This document shows positions 16,382 to 23,884 of a stretch of 31,468 nucleotides of DNA, in pieces. Numbering within the stretch: position 1 is the first letter of the stretch; the number at the start of each line of letters is the position of its first letter. A program made the translations under genes and the position numbers. Under the pieces are notes generated by a model that saw nothing but the letters and a program-made list of their open reading frames with translations, was not told the DNA's origin and did not search any database. The stretch comes from CAYPQL01 sp964412905. Lineage in GTDB: Bacteria > Patescibacteriota > Minisyncoccia > JAHIHE01 > JAGLIN01. The DNA lies in contig CAYPQL010000009.1 of the NCBI GenBank assembly GCA_964412905.1, forward strand, positions 1-31,468, written 5' to 3'.

Positions 16382-17443
16382 ATGTCCATCTTCAATAAAA
16401 ATTTAAACGCTTTCGGACTGGATTTGAGCGATCGGTCTATTAAAGTTGCCCAGCTTAAAAAGAACGGGGAAAAGATAAGCCTTTATTCTTATGGCAGGGA
16501 AGATATTCAGGAAGGATTGATAGTTGACGGAGAGATAAAAAACGAAGAAGAGGTGGCGAAATTAATCAAAAAAACATTATCAACCGCCAAGCCGAATCCC
16601 ATAAAATCAAAGCTTGTTATTTATTCCATTCCCGAGCCGAAAGGTTTTATCCGGGTTGTAAGAATTTCCCATTCTCAAAAAGACGATATTGAGCAGGCGA
16701 TCAAATATGAAGCGGAGCAGCTTTTTCCGGTGGATATAAATGAATCGTATTTAGACTGGCAGGTTATTTCTTCTGAAAATGATAAAATAAATGTTATCGT
16801 TGCCGTTGTGCCAAAACTGTTGGTGGATTCCTATTCCTCGGTTATGGTGATGGCCGGCCTTAAGCCGATTGCCGCGGAAATAGAATCTATCGCCATAACA
16901 AGAAGCTTAATTAAGGAGAATCAATCATCAAGGCCGATTTTGATTATTGATTTAGGAAGAGATAGAACGAGTTTTATAATTTTCAAAAATCCAGCTGTTC
17001 AATTTACGGCGAGCATTCCTATCTGCGGAGAAGAATTCACGAAAGCTATATCGGAAAATCTTGGAATCAGCAAAGGCAAAGCGGAAAAAATGAAAGAAAA
17101 ATGCGGTTTGACATTTGAAGGGGAATGCAGAAATGTCTTCAAGGCGATCCAGCCTTCTTTGTATGAAATGATAAAATATATAAACAAGCTCACCTATTAT
17201 TACAAAGACCATTTCAAGCTGAATGAAGATATCGTGAAAGTGATAATCTGCGGAGGAGAGGCGAAAATGTCCGGAATGAGCTCTTTTTTGTCGCTGCAAA
17301 TAAAAAAAGAAATTGAAAAAGGAAATCCTTGGGTCAATATAATGGCTCAAAAAAACAAAGAAACTCCTCCCATTTCAAGAAACAGCTCTCTTGTTTTTGT
17401 CACTGTTCTGGGCCTGGCTCTCAGGGGAATTTCAGAGGAATAA
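16382..17443 (+). CDS. pilM: Type IV pilus assembly protein PilM
   Basis: 353-residue actin-like cytoplasmic ATPase-fold protein that binds the PilN N-terminus on the inner face of the membrane. The N-terminus 'AFGLDLSDRSIKVAQLKK' is the first phosphate-binding loop; 'LIIDLGRDRTSFIIF' (near 183) is the second, and 'IICGGEAKMSGMSSFL' (near 288) the adenosine region. Length is usual for the family. It begins the conserved pilM-pilN-pilO order. Confidence 0.93.
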   Translation: MSIFNKNLNAFGLDLSDRSIKVAQLKKNGEKISLYSYGREDIQEGLIVDGEIKNEEEVAKLIKKTLSTAKPNPIKSKLVIYSIPEPKGFIRVVRISHSQKDDIEQAIKYEAEQLFPVDINESYLDWQVISSENDKINVIVAVVPKLLVDSYSSVMVMAGLKPIAAEIESIAITRSLIKENQSSRPILIIDLGRDRTSFIIFKNPAVQFTASIPICGEEFTKAISENLGISKGKAEKMKEKCGLTFEGECRNVFKAIQPSLYEMIKYINKLTYYYKDHFKLNEDIVKVIICGGEAKMSGMSSFLSLQIKKEIEKGNPWVNIMAQKNKETPPISRNSSLVFVTVLGLALRGISEE

Positions 17444-17472
17444 AAGACATAAGGAATAATAATTATATCATT

Positions 17473-18057
17473 ATGATAAAAATTAATTTATTGTCTCCCG
17501 CTGACAAATTGGACATTAAATTGGAAAAGGCATATTGCTTGATAAAAAACAATCTTGCCGTTTTAATTTCAATCCAAGTTTTTTTCGTTCTTATTTTTTT
17601 AGCTATGGCGGGGTATCTAAGTTCTGAAAATAAAAATCTGGACAAACAGCTGGAATATATGGAGCTTGGACAGGAGACTAAAGAAATAAATTCCATTGAA
17701 AAGGAATTAGCAAAACAAAATAACCGGCTAAAAGCTTTTTCGCAAATACAAAAAGATCAATATTATTGGACAAAGATTTTTGAGAATTTCAATAAAACCG
17801 GTTTTCCTGGAATAAGAATAAGCAGCATCGGCATTGAACCGGAAACCGACGGCGCCGTTTCCGGCAAAACCGCGGTTGAAAATTTTAAAGTTACCATTAT
17901 CGGAATTTCCATGACGATGAAAAATCTTTTGAATTTTGAAAACGATCTGAAAAATTCCGAAATCTTTTCCGGTTTCAGCATTGACCCCAAGAATTATGAC
18001 GATGAAAATTTCAAATATGTTTTATCAATCAAAAAGGAAGATATAATTTTGGAATAA
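17473..18057 (+). CDS. pilN: Type IV pilus assembly protein PilN
   Basis: 194 residues. The ATG at 17473 is chosen because it begins 'MIKINLLSP', the conserved PilN motif that docks into PilM; the frame is open further upstream (to 17329) but only as overlap with pilM. One membrane helix (about 34-55) is followed by a coiled coil and a small periplasmic-type domain. It lies 29 bases after pilM and 3 bases before pilO, so the three are probably co-transcribed. Confidence 0.9.
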   Translation: MIKINLLSPADKLDIKLEKAYCLIKNNLAVLISIQVFFVLIFLAMAGYLSSENKNLDKQLEYMELGQETKEINSIEKELAKQNNRLKAFSQIQKDQYYWTKIFENFNKTGFPGIRISSIGIEPETDGAVSGKTAVENFKVTIIGISMTMKNLLNFENDLKNSEIFSGFSIDPKNYDDENFKYVLSIKKEDIILE

Positions 18058-18060
18058 CCT

Positions 18061-18609
18061 ATGAATGAAGTCAAAAAGAAAATATACATAAGCTCATCTT
18101 TGCTGCTGGCCGCGGCGCTTTCTTTGCTGTATATAAATCTCTTTTATTTGACAAAAAACATAAAGGATTTCAGCTCGTTCATTGCTGAGAAGAAAAAAAA
18201 TATTGAAAGATTAACGATACAAAACAGCCAAATAGAAAACATAAGAATTAAAACCGAAGAATTGCAAAAAAATATAAACGAGGCTTCGGAATATATTGTG
18301 GATTATTCAAGCATATCCGACTTTGTCACCGAGATGAAGGATACTGCCGCAAAAAACAACATAGAGTTGGATATGAAAGTTTCGGATAAAGAAAAAACGG
18401 AAATAGCCGACGGATTATCGCATATAAATTATAATATAAAAGCGGTCGGAAAGTTTAACAAGATAATTCAGTTTTTAGTCTATTTGGAAAATTCAAAATA
18501 TTATACCAATATGGAAAAAATAAAAATTTCAAACGGCTATGCGAATGATGCCGATAATAACGATAAAATTATTCTTGATCTGGTTTTAAAAGTCTACACG
18601 CGGGATTAG
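18061..18609 (+). CDS. pilO: Type IV pilus assembly protein PilO-like
   Basis: 182 residues with one N-terminal membrane helix (about 9-30), a coiled coil (about 38-80, 'FIAEKKKNIERLTIQNSQIE') and a C-terminal alpha/beta domain, the layout of PilO. Sequence identity to the family is weak by eye, so the call rests on layout and on its place after pilM and pilN. PilN and PilO normally form a heterodimer through matching coiled coils. Confidence 0.82.
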   Translation: MNEVKKKIYISSSLLLAAALSLLYINLFYLTKNIKDFSSFIAEKKKNIERLTIQNSQIENIRIKTEELQKNINEASEYIVDYSSISDFVTEMKDTAAKNNIELDMKVSDKEKTEIADGLSHINYNIKAVGKFNKIIQFLVYLENSKYYTNMEKIKISNGYANDADNNDKIILDLVLKVYTRD

Positions 18610-18638
18610 GTTGTCTAAAAAAATAAAAACCAAAGGCG

Positions 18639-19076
18639 ATGAAAAAAATAAAATTTAAATTCAGCAAAACCGGCGCCAAAAAATTGATTTCAATCATATT
18701 GAAATACAGGCATTTGCTTTTCTTCATATTTTTTAGCGCGCTTTTGGCGTTCACTTTTGGATTTATGTGTAAATATATATATATTGATACAAACTTCTCG
18801 GAATATGAAGAATCCTATGAAAGTCGGATGATGCTGGACATAAAAACAAACGATCGAATATTAAAAGAAATATTGAAAAACATAGAAAAGAGAAATGAAA
18901 GGCTGAAAAAAGAAAGCGCGGATTATAATAATCCTTTTGAATTTGTGGATTCTAGTGACTTAAAAACAAACAAAGGGGATGATAATGATATTGACAATAT
19001 TAGTGATATTTATAAAGAAACCGGCAATAATAAAGAAAACAATTTGATATTTCCTCCGCCCTCAAATACTCCGTAG
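18639..19076 (+). CDS. Small membrane protein at the end of the pilus operon
   Basis: 145 residues: a very basic start, one membrane helix (about 24-48, 'HLLFFIFFSALLAFTFGF'), then a charged helical segment ('RILKEILKNIEKRNERLK') and a disordered Asn/Asp-rich tail ending 'FPPPSNTP'. It sits where pilP is found in Gram-negative operons, but no lipobox or PilP homology domain is visible. Co-transcription with pilO is likely (29-base spacing). Function unknown. Confidence 0.72.
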   Translation: MKKIKFKFSKTGAKKLISIILKYRHLLFFIFFSALLAFTFGFMCKYIYIDTNFSEYEESYESRMMLDIKTNDRILKEILKNIEKRNERLKKESADYNNPFEFVDSSDLKTNKGDDNDIDNISDIYKETGNNKENNLIFPPPSNTP

Positions 19077-19090
19077 CGGAAATTTTTTTG

Positions 19091-19118
19091 TTGACTTTAT
19101 ATAATATCTTGCTATAAT
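19091..19118 (+). promoter_or_regulatory. Promoter for tRNA-Arg
   Basis: TTGACT (19091-19096), 16-base spacer, TATAAT (19113-19118) with an extended -10 TG at 19110-19111. Transcription should start about 30 bases before the tRNA. Confidence 0.75.
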
Positions 19119-19120
19119 AA

Positions 19121-19152
19121 AAATACAGTCAACTTTATGACTGTATTTTTTT
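19121..19152 (+). terminator. Terminator-like hairpin between promoter and tRNA
   Basis: AAATACAGTC (19121-19130) pairs with GACTGTATTT (19139-19148) and is followed by Ts to 19152. It would end transcripts coming from the pilus operon. Because the tRNA promoter lies before it, it also sits in the tRNA leader, either as an attenuator or as a processing signal. Confidence 0.7.
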
Positions 19153-19154
19153 CC

Positions 19155-19226
19155 GTCCTCGTAGTTCAATGGATAGAACGGGAGCCTTCTAAGCTCTTGA
19201 TGTAGGTTCGATTCCTGCCGAGGACA
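19155..19226 (+). tRNA. tRNA-Arg (anticodon TCT)
   Basis: The acceptor arm GTCCTCG pairs with CGAGGAC. The D arm is GTTC...GAAC, the anticodon stem GGAGC/GCTCT encloses CTTCTAA (anticodon TCT, reading AGA), and the T arm is GTAGG-TTCGATT-CCTGC. The discriminator is A and CCA is not encoded (CAA follows). AGA is a frequent arginine codon in the surrounding genes. Confidence 0.95.
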
Positions 19227-19349
19227 CAAAATAAGTTGAAAGTTATAAGGTTTATAAAGTCCGTAAAGTATTAAGTATCAAATATTTGCATTAAAGAAGC
19301 GACTAATTCCCATGAATTTCCCAATTTCTTAATTTCCCGCGCGCAACCG

Positions 19350-19378
19350 TTGACAAAAATATTCAGGTGTGATACAGT
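19350..19378 (+). promoter_or_regulatory. Promoter for the DEAD-box helicase gene
   Basis: TTGACA (19350-19355), 17-base spacer, TACAGT (19373-19378). It leaves a 5' leader of about 80 bases before the ATG at 19466. Confidence 0.65.
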
Positions 19379-19424
19379 TAATTTGCTTAATTAACAGACT
19401 CGCTTATTTCTTTTTCAGCCAATA

Positions 19425-19456
19425 TCTGACCTTGAGATTTACGGGTCAGAATTTTT
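19425..19456 (+). promoter_or_regulatory. Terminator-like hairpin in the helicase leader
   Basis: TCTGACC (19425-19431) and GGTCAGA (19444-19450) form a 7-bp stem with a 12-base loop, followed at once by ATTTTTTATT. It lies between the promoter and the helicase start, 15 bases before the ATG, so it could attenuate the gene or be opened by the helicase itself. Confidence 0.6.
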
Positions 19457-19465
19457 TATTATTAT

Positions 19466-20743
19466 ATGACACAAACAACATTTGATGGACTCGGCATCGC
19501 GCCTAAAATTTTGGAAATTTTAGATTCACTGCATTTCACGGTTCCCACCCCGATCCAATATCAATCAATTCCAACCGCGCTTGGTGGAAAAGACATTATG
19601 GGCATCGCTCAAACCGGCACGGGCAAGACTTTGGCTTTTGGCATACCTATGATTCAAAGATTGGCGGCATCGGGAGGCAACGGGCTGATCGTTCTTCCGA
19701 CCAGAGAGCTGGCTTTGCAAGTGGACGAAGCAATCGGCAAAATCGGCAGAGGCTTGAATATCAGAACGGCGGTTTTGATCGGAGGGCAAAATATGAATCG
19801 CCAGATCGGTCTTTTGCGGAGGAACCCCGACATAATAATTGTCACCCCGGGAAGACTTATTGATCACCTTGACAGAAGAACCATAAGCCTATCCAAAGTT
19901 TCAATCCTGGTTCTTGATGAAGCGGATCGAATGCTGGATATGGGTTTTGCGCCGCAGATAAAAAGGATATTGCTGAATGTTCCGAAAGAAAGGCAGACTA
20001 TGTTATTTTCCGCGACTATGCCGCCCAACATTATCCAAATCGCCAGAGCGTATATGAAGCTTCCCGTGAGAGTTGAAGTGGCGCCTTCCGGATCCGCCGC
20101 GACCAATGTCACGCACGAAATATTTATTGTAAGAAAAGAATCAAAGCTGGCCTTGCTTGAAAATGTTATCAAAGAATATAAGGGAAGCACGCTCATATTT
20201 ACCAGAACAAAATTCGGCGCGAAAAAAATCGCCTACGCCATCAGAAAAATGGGATACACATCTTCCGAAATTCATTCCGACAGAAGCCTCAGCCAGCGCA
20301 TCAAAGCGCTCTCGGGATTCAAGAACGGCGCTTATCAATTTCTGGTCGCGACGGATATCGCCGCAAGAGGCATAGATGTGACTAATATTGAACTTATTAT
20401 AAATTTTGATTTGCCAAATAGCCCTGAAGATTATGTGCACAGAATCGGAAGAACGGGGCGGGCGGGGCATTCCGGACACGCCATTTCATTCGCTATGCCG
20501 AATCAAAAATATGACATCAGAATGATTGAACGGCTGATCAAAAAACAACTGCCGATTTCCAAACTTCCGGATCTGCCAAAAAGCGAATCCAATCAGGATT
20601 CTGTCTATAAACTTGACGATAATCAAGGCAGACAGCGTCGCTTTGATCGTTCAGGCGGAAACTACCGAGGATCAAGAAATCGCTCTTCGGATAATTATTC
20701 CGGCGAAAGAAAAGATCATAGTTTCAGACGCAAGAAGTGGTAA
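19466..20743 (+). CDS. DEAD-box RNA helicase
   Basis: 425-residue ATP-dependent RNA helicase for ribosome assembly or mRNA remodelling. All motifs are present in order: Q motif 'PTPIQYQSIP', motif I AQTGTGKT (48-55), Ia 'PTRELALQ', Ib 'TPGRL', II DEAD in 'LVLDEADRMLD', III SAT, IV 'LIFTRTK', V 'ATDIAARGIDV' and VI 'HRIGRTGRAG'. The short C-terminal tail (about 380-425) is rich in Arg, Gly and Ser, consistent with non-specific RNA binding as in RhlE-type proteins. It is a single-gene unit with its own promoter, leader hairpin and terminator. Confidence 0.95.
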   Translation: MTQTTFDGLGIAPKILEILDSLHFTVPTPIQYQSIPTALGGKDIMGIAQTGTGKTLAFGIPMIQRLAASGGNGLIVLPTRELALQVDEAIGKIGRGLNIRTAVLIGGQNMNRQIGLLRRNPDIIIVTPGRLIDHLDRRTISLSKVSILVLDEADRMLDMGFAPQIKRILLNVPKERQTMLFSATMPPNIIQIARAYMKLPVRVEVAPSGSAATNVTHEIFIVRKESKLALLENVIKEYKGSTLIFTRTKFGAKKIAYAIRKMGYTSSEIHSDRSLSQRIKALSGFKNGAYQFLVATDIAARGIDVTNIELIINFDLPNSPEDYVHRIGRTGRAGHSGHAISFAMPNQKYDIRMIERLIKKQLPISKLPDLPKSESNQDSVYKLDDNQGRQRRFDRSGGNYRGSRNRSSDNYSGERKDHSFRRKKW

Positions 20744-20767
20744 GTTTATTAAAATGCTAAAATGATT

Positions 20768-20797
20768 AACGCCCCCGCTTGACAGAGGGCGTTTTTT
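20768..20797 (+). terminator. Rho-independent terminator of the helicase gene
   Basis: AACGCCC (20768-20774) pairs with GGGCGTT (20787-20793), 12-base loop, T run to 20796. Confidence 0.85.
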
Positions 20798-20938
20798 GGT
20801 GTAGAGTGTAAAGTTCCGATGATGGGAAGTTCCGCCTGTTTTTGCGAAACAGGGCTGTTCATTTTTAATAAAGTAAATTTCGCGGAACTGCGCGGATTTA
20901 ACGCAGAAGAACGCAGAAAGATAAAATATCTTGAAAAC

Positions 20939-21080
20939 TGTCATTCTGAACTTGTCAGCCTGTGGCTGATCTGCCAGAGGCATGATTTCAGAATCTGTCT
21001 TGTTGATAGGTTTTAGCTTTATGTATTTCGCAAGATTAGAGGTTGCAGAGGAAAGATCCTGAAATAAATTCAGGATGACA
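20939..21080. mobile_element. MITE-like non-coding element with inverted ends
   Basis: The right end, read on the minus strand, is TGTCATCCTGAATTTATTTCAGGATCT. The left end carries the same 27-base sequence with four substitutions, but split by about 31 bases after 'TGTCATTCTGAACTTG'. The inserted bases contain their own palindrome, TCAGCC-TGT-GGCTGA. No transposase or convincing ORF lies inside. Upstream (20798-20938) there is only a small hairpin, CCTGTTT/AAACAGG near 20838-20856, and no gene. Confidence 0.6.
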
Positions 21081-21125
21081 AAATTATTTTGTAATTCAAG
21101 GTAAGCAAACTTTATTAAAATCGAA

Positions 21126-21179
21126 CAGTCCTGCTTTCACACAGCTGGACTGCAATCATCAGTTTCGAAGGGGACTGAT
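21126..21179. other. Two consecutive stem-loops before the SPFH module
   Basis: CAGTCC (21126-21131) pairs with GGACTG (21147-21152), and ATCAGT (21158-21163) pairs with ACTGAT (21174-21179). They precede the promoter at 21196. Neither has a T run. Their function is unknown. Confidence 0.4.
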
Positions 21180-21195
21180 CTTTGAAAAATAATCA

Positions 21196-21224
21196 TTGAA
21201 ACTTTTTGAAGTATTTTTTATAAA
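21196..21224 (+). promoter_or_regulatory. Promoter for the SPFH membrane module
   Basis: TTGAAA (21196-21201), 17-base spacer, TATAAA (21219-21224). Just downstream, GGAAAGGAG is followed by ATGGTTTAG at 21241, an SD-led two-codon ORF ahead of the first gene. Confidence 0.6.
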
Positions 21225-21293
21225 TATGGAAAGGAGTTTTGATGGTTTAGAATAGAGAATGAAAATAAAAATTTAAAAGGAGAAGTGAATAAA

Positions 21294-21602
21294 ATGGTAA
21301 ATAAATATGATGATGTTGAAGAAAAGGAACCGATAAGGCCGATAATGCCGAGAGAGGAAAGAGAAGTGGAGGAAAGAAAAGATATTCTTGTGCGACATAA
21401 AACTGTTCAGGAAATTGCAGAAGAAGAAGGCATAGAAATATCAAATATACCAAAACTAATACTTGCGCCGTTAATATTTCTTGTTATTGCTACAGGAGTG
21501 TTAAGTTTTGTAGCTTTGATTACTGGGCATAGTAACAATATTTTACATGGAGTTACTGCGATAGTCTATGCTATTTTTATCACAATACTGGTGGTGAAAT
21601 AA
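21294..21602 (+). CDS. Small membrane protein, first gene of SPFH module
   Basis: 102 residues from the ATG at 21294. This start is preferred because AAGGAG (21277-21282) is 11 bases before it; the in-frame GTG at 21285 is too close to that SD site. The N-terminal half is very acidic and basic ('REEREVEERKDILVRHK'), likely cytoplasmic and helical. Two hydrophobic helices follow (about 54-76 and 80-101). Its stop overlaps the next start by one base (TAATG), so translation is coupled. No family recognised; close coupling suggests a partner of the SPFH protein. Confidence 0.72.
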   Translation: MVNKYDDVEEKEPIRPIMPREEREVEERKDILVRHKTVQEIAEEEGIEISNIPKLILAPLIFLVIATGVLSFVALITGHSNNILHGVTAIVYAIFITILVVK

Positions 21603-22621
21603 TGGCATTATTTAGCGTACAAAGACCGTATGAATATGTTATTGAATATTTTGGCGAGTTTAACGACATATTCAAGCCAGGACTTCGTATCACAATACCC
21701 GGAGTAACAAGTATAAGAAGTAGAGTGAAAGTAAATACCACCCAGCTTCTTGAATTATACAGGGAGGAAAGCAAGCCAATATTGGTGAAAAGTGGCATAA
21801 AAACAAAACCGAAAGTAACAGTTAGAATAAATATTCATGAACCTTATGCTGTTACATATAAATTAGATGTTCATGACAATTTTGTTGTTGAACGTCAAAA
21901 AATTGGCGTTAAATACAGAAAAGACGAGCGTTATTTTTATGCTATTGAAGAAACTCTGGACTCTTTGATAAGAAGCTTTTTTGGTTCTTTAGACATTGAA
22001 GCGATCATTGAATTAAGAGAAGGAAAAGTTGTCGTAAATGATGATACCGTTAAAGAAATTGAAAGAATGGCGGATAAAAAACTAAAAAAATATGGAGTTG
22101 ATATAGAAGAAATTCTTATAACAGAAATAGAAGTTCTTGACGAAGATGTTCTTGAAATACTTCGTAAAAAATTTAAAGCAATCCAAAATGAACAAATCAC
22201 TCAACTTCAGGAAAAAGTTGAAATAGCCCAGGTAAAAGTAGAAACTCAAAAGGCTTTGCAGAGAGAAAAACAAGGAAAGGGAGAGGGTTCTTTTTTTCAA
22301 AAGCAAATGGATGCTTTAAGAGAACAAGGACTCACCCCAAGTCAGGCTGCGGAGTTTATTGTTACGCAAAAATGGGCCGATGCCGCCCAAAAAGGAGCTA
22401 ACATAAAAATAATTTCCACGGGATCTGATGGAAGAATGTCTATGCCTTTAATGACCGGAATAGGAATGGGTATCGGACAAGAAACATCTCAAGAAAAACC
22501 TAAGGAAGCGACAAAGGAGGAAACACAAGAAACATCGCAAGAAAAAAAAGGAAAAGGCAAGGAGTCAATAAAAAAAACAGATCAAACACAGGAAAAAAAA
22601 GGAAAAAAACAAACTAAGTAA
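21602..22621 (+). CDS. SPFH/band-7 domain protein
   Basis: 339 residues. Residues about 1-200 look like a band-7/SPFH domain: 'EYVIEYFGEFNDIFKPGLR' matches the usual 'G.....L.PGLHF' opening, followed by alternating strands and a helix with 'LEILRKKFKAIQNEQI'. A coiled coil (about 195-225) and a Gly-rich stretch ('MTGIGMGIGQE') follow, then a Lys/Glu/Thr/Gln low-complexity tail. No clear membrane helix exists, so membrane contact may come from the partner encoded just before. SPFH proteins form ring or cage scaffolds in membranes. The specific role here is unknown. Confidence 0.75.
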   Translation: MALFSVQRPYEYVIEYFGEFNDIFKPGLRITIPGVTSIRSRVKVNTTQLLELYREESKPILVKSGIKTKPKVTVRINIHEPYAVTYKLDVHDNFVVERQKIGVKYRKDERYFYAIEETLDSLIRSFFGSLDIEAIIELREGKVVVNDDTVKEIERMADKKLKKYGVDIEEILITEIEVLDEDVLEILRKKFKAIQNEQITQLQEKVEIAQVKVETQKALQREKQGKGEGSFFQKQMDALREQGLTPSQAAEFIVTQKWADAAQKGANIKIISTGSDGRMSMPLMTGIGMGIGQETSQEKPKEATKEETQETSQEKKGKGKESIKKTDQTQEKKGKKQTK

Positions 22622-22669
22622 AATGGAAGAATATGATGAATGAGAATAATTTTAAAAAAGGTGATTAAA

Positions 22670-23386
22670 ATGGAAAAAACTAGAAGATATGTTTTATTTC
22701 TTCCACTTGCTTTGTTTGTTTTGGCAACATGTCTTCTTACGGGATTAAATAATATAATGCCTGCTTGGTTAGTAATTATAATAATATTTATAATACCAGC
22801 AGTAATTGTTTATTTTATTCCAAAAGATGAAGAAGAAACAACAGAGCCAGAACAGCCAACCACCCCCGCCCCCACCACTCCCGCTCCCGTTCCAATTTGG
22901 AAAAGAATAAGAATAAACTGGACAATAGTCTGGATTGTTCTTGCTCTGTTCTTATTCTATGTCGTGATAGTGTTTCTCGGCATGGCAACGATAGAAGAAA
23001 CAGAGCAAAGAGCGGAGATGAATGCCTTTAGACCAGAGAGTCTATCTGGCGTTACTATAATAAAGCAAGGAAATAATTTCCTTGTGGCGAAAGGAGAAAA
23101 AGACGGAGGGAGAATGACTCTCGTTTCCGAAGAATTTAATCCGTGTATTCAGTTCAATTACAGCGGAGGAAACTCCACTCTTGAAGTGAGCATAGATGAG
23201 ATTTTTTATGGAGACGATAAACACGGAAGTGTTTTTCTATTCTCTAATCCAGCAGGCTTGTTCAGCACCTGCGACCACAAAGGAAAGGGTGATAACAATA
23301 AAAAAAAGAAAATAAAAGTGGAAGTTGTCGTTGAAAAAAACGACACAATAAGAATTTGGAACTACAAAGTGTGGAAGAGGTATTAA
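22670..23386 (+). CDS. Three-helix membrane protein with Pro-Thr linker
   Basis: 238 residues from the ATG at 22670, chosen because AAAAAGGTGATT lies just upstream; an earlier in-frame ATG (22640) lacks an SD site. Helices lie at about 8-28, 31-50 and 82-104. Between the second and third is a linker 'PEQPTTPAPTTPAPVP'. The C-terminal 130 residues are beta-rich with two cysteines ('NPCIQFNY', 'FSTCDHKG') and a Lys-rich loop. No family recognised. It ends the SPFH module and its last codons overlap a terminator. Confidence 0.72.
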   Translation: MEKTRRYVLFLPLALFVLATCLLTGLNNIMPAWLVIIIIFIIPAVIVYFIPKDEEETTEPEQPTTPAPTTPAPVPIWKRIRINWTIVWIVLALFLFYVVIVFLGMATIEETEQRAEMNAFRPESLSGVTIIKQGNNFLVAKGEKDGGRMTLVSEEFNPCIQFNYSGGNSTLEVSIDEIFYGDDKHGSVFLFSNPAGLFSTCDHKGKGDNNKKKKIKVEVVVEKNDTIRIWNYKVWKRY

Positions 23387-23409
23387 AAATATTTCTTCCG
23401 CTTTTTTTT
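23371..23409 (+). terminator. Rho-independent terminator of the SPFH module
   Basis: GTGGAAGA (23371-23378) pairs with TCTTCCGC (23394-23401), then eight Ts. The left arm is inside the last codons of the gene. Confidence 0.85.
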
Positions 23410-23423
23410 GCCTAATTACCTCA

Positions 23424-23697
23424 CCCCTTGACAAACTTTTTCTTTGTGCTAGACTGTTTTGTTGTATTGGGATACAATAAAAACAGGAGAAGGAGAGGGA
23501 GGTGGGCTATATGTCCATTATAATAAAGGATTGTTCTTTTAAATAAACATTTTCAAGGTGGCTTTTCTTGTTGAATATAATATTGGATATTGGAAATTAA
23601 GATATTGGTAAATTCCTAATTTCAGATTCAAGATTTATAGTCAATAAAAAAAGCCACCAAAGAAAAAGGAGGTGGTTAAATAGACAAAGAAAAGAAA
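23424..23697 (+). promoter_or_regulatory. Long repeated leader, copy A
   Basis: Nearly identical to 30299-30587. It contains TTGACA (23428-23433), a 16-base spacer and TAGACT (23450-23455) with an extended -10 TG. A hairpin then starts at the expected transcript 5' end (TTTTGTTGTAT/ATACAATAAAA, from 23457). A purine-rich SD site and an 11-codon ORF (23511-23546) follow. Last comes an 18-bp stem with one mismatch (23557-23574 with 23641-23658) and AAAAAGGAGGTGG. No T run follows the big stem. The loop of that stem holds a low-complexity array that differs between the copies. What follows is not a full gene but a 9-codon ORF. The rest of the 498-base gap before leuS is covered by the entries below. 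Confidence 0.85.
23511..23546 (+). CDS. Conserved 11-residue leader ORF (copy A)
   Basis: Reads MSIIIKDCSFK, with GGGAGGTG ending 7 bases before the ATG. The same ORF with the same flanks is in copy B. It may be a true leader peptide or only part of a structured RNA. No run of one amino acid suggests a classical attenuator. Confidence 0.45.
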   Translation: MSIIIKDCSFK

Positions 23698-23714
23698 GAA
23701 AGGAGATGATTAAA

Positions 23715-23744
23715 ATGCTTTTTGGATTATGTATTGCTTTTTGA
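23715..23744 (+). CDS. Nine-residue ORF after leader copy A (possible gene stump)
   Basis: MLFGLCIAF with a strong SD site (AAAGGAG about 9 bases upstream) in the position where copy B has a full membrane-protein gene. Its stop overlaps the next promoter's TTGACA. Confidence 0.35.
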   Translation: MLFGLCIAF

Positions 23745-23768
23745 CAATATAAAAAATAGTGTTATTAT
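23741..23768 (+). promoter_or_regulatory. Promoter for leuS
   Basis: TTGACA (23741-23746), 16-base spacer, TATTAT (23763-23768). The leader of about 110 bases holds a small stem GCTCCTT/AAGGGGC near 23832-23856. No T-box signature is evident. Confidence 0.65.
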
Positions 23769-23884
23769 AACATAAATAATAACAATGAATTGATTTTTTT
23801 TAAATTATATTACACGATCTATTGTTGCTCCTTGAAAATAAAGAAGGGGCTTAGCTCACATTGTAACAAAAGAAGGACAAAAAG

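Noticed and set aside
17329..17472. Longer N-terminus for PilN
   Set aside because: The extension only overlaps pilM out of frame; the conserved 'MIKINLLSP' start is at 17473.
20819..21016. 65-codon ORF in the gap after the helicase gene
   Set aside because: It runs through the MITE-like inverted end and a generic intergenic repeat; no SD site and no plausible protein.
23776..23884. T-box riboswitch before leuS
   Set aside because: The leader is only about 110 bases, with no recognisable T-box motif and no terminator before the start.
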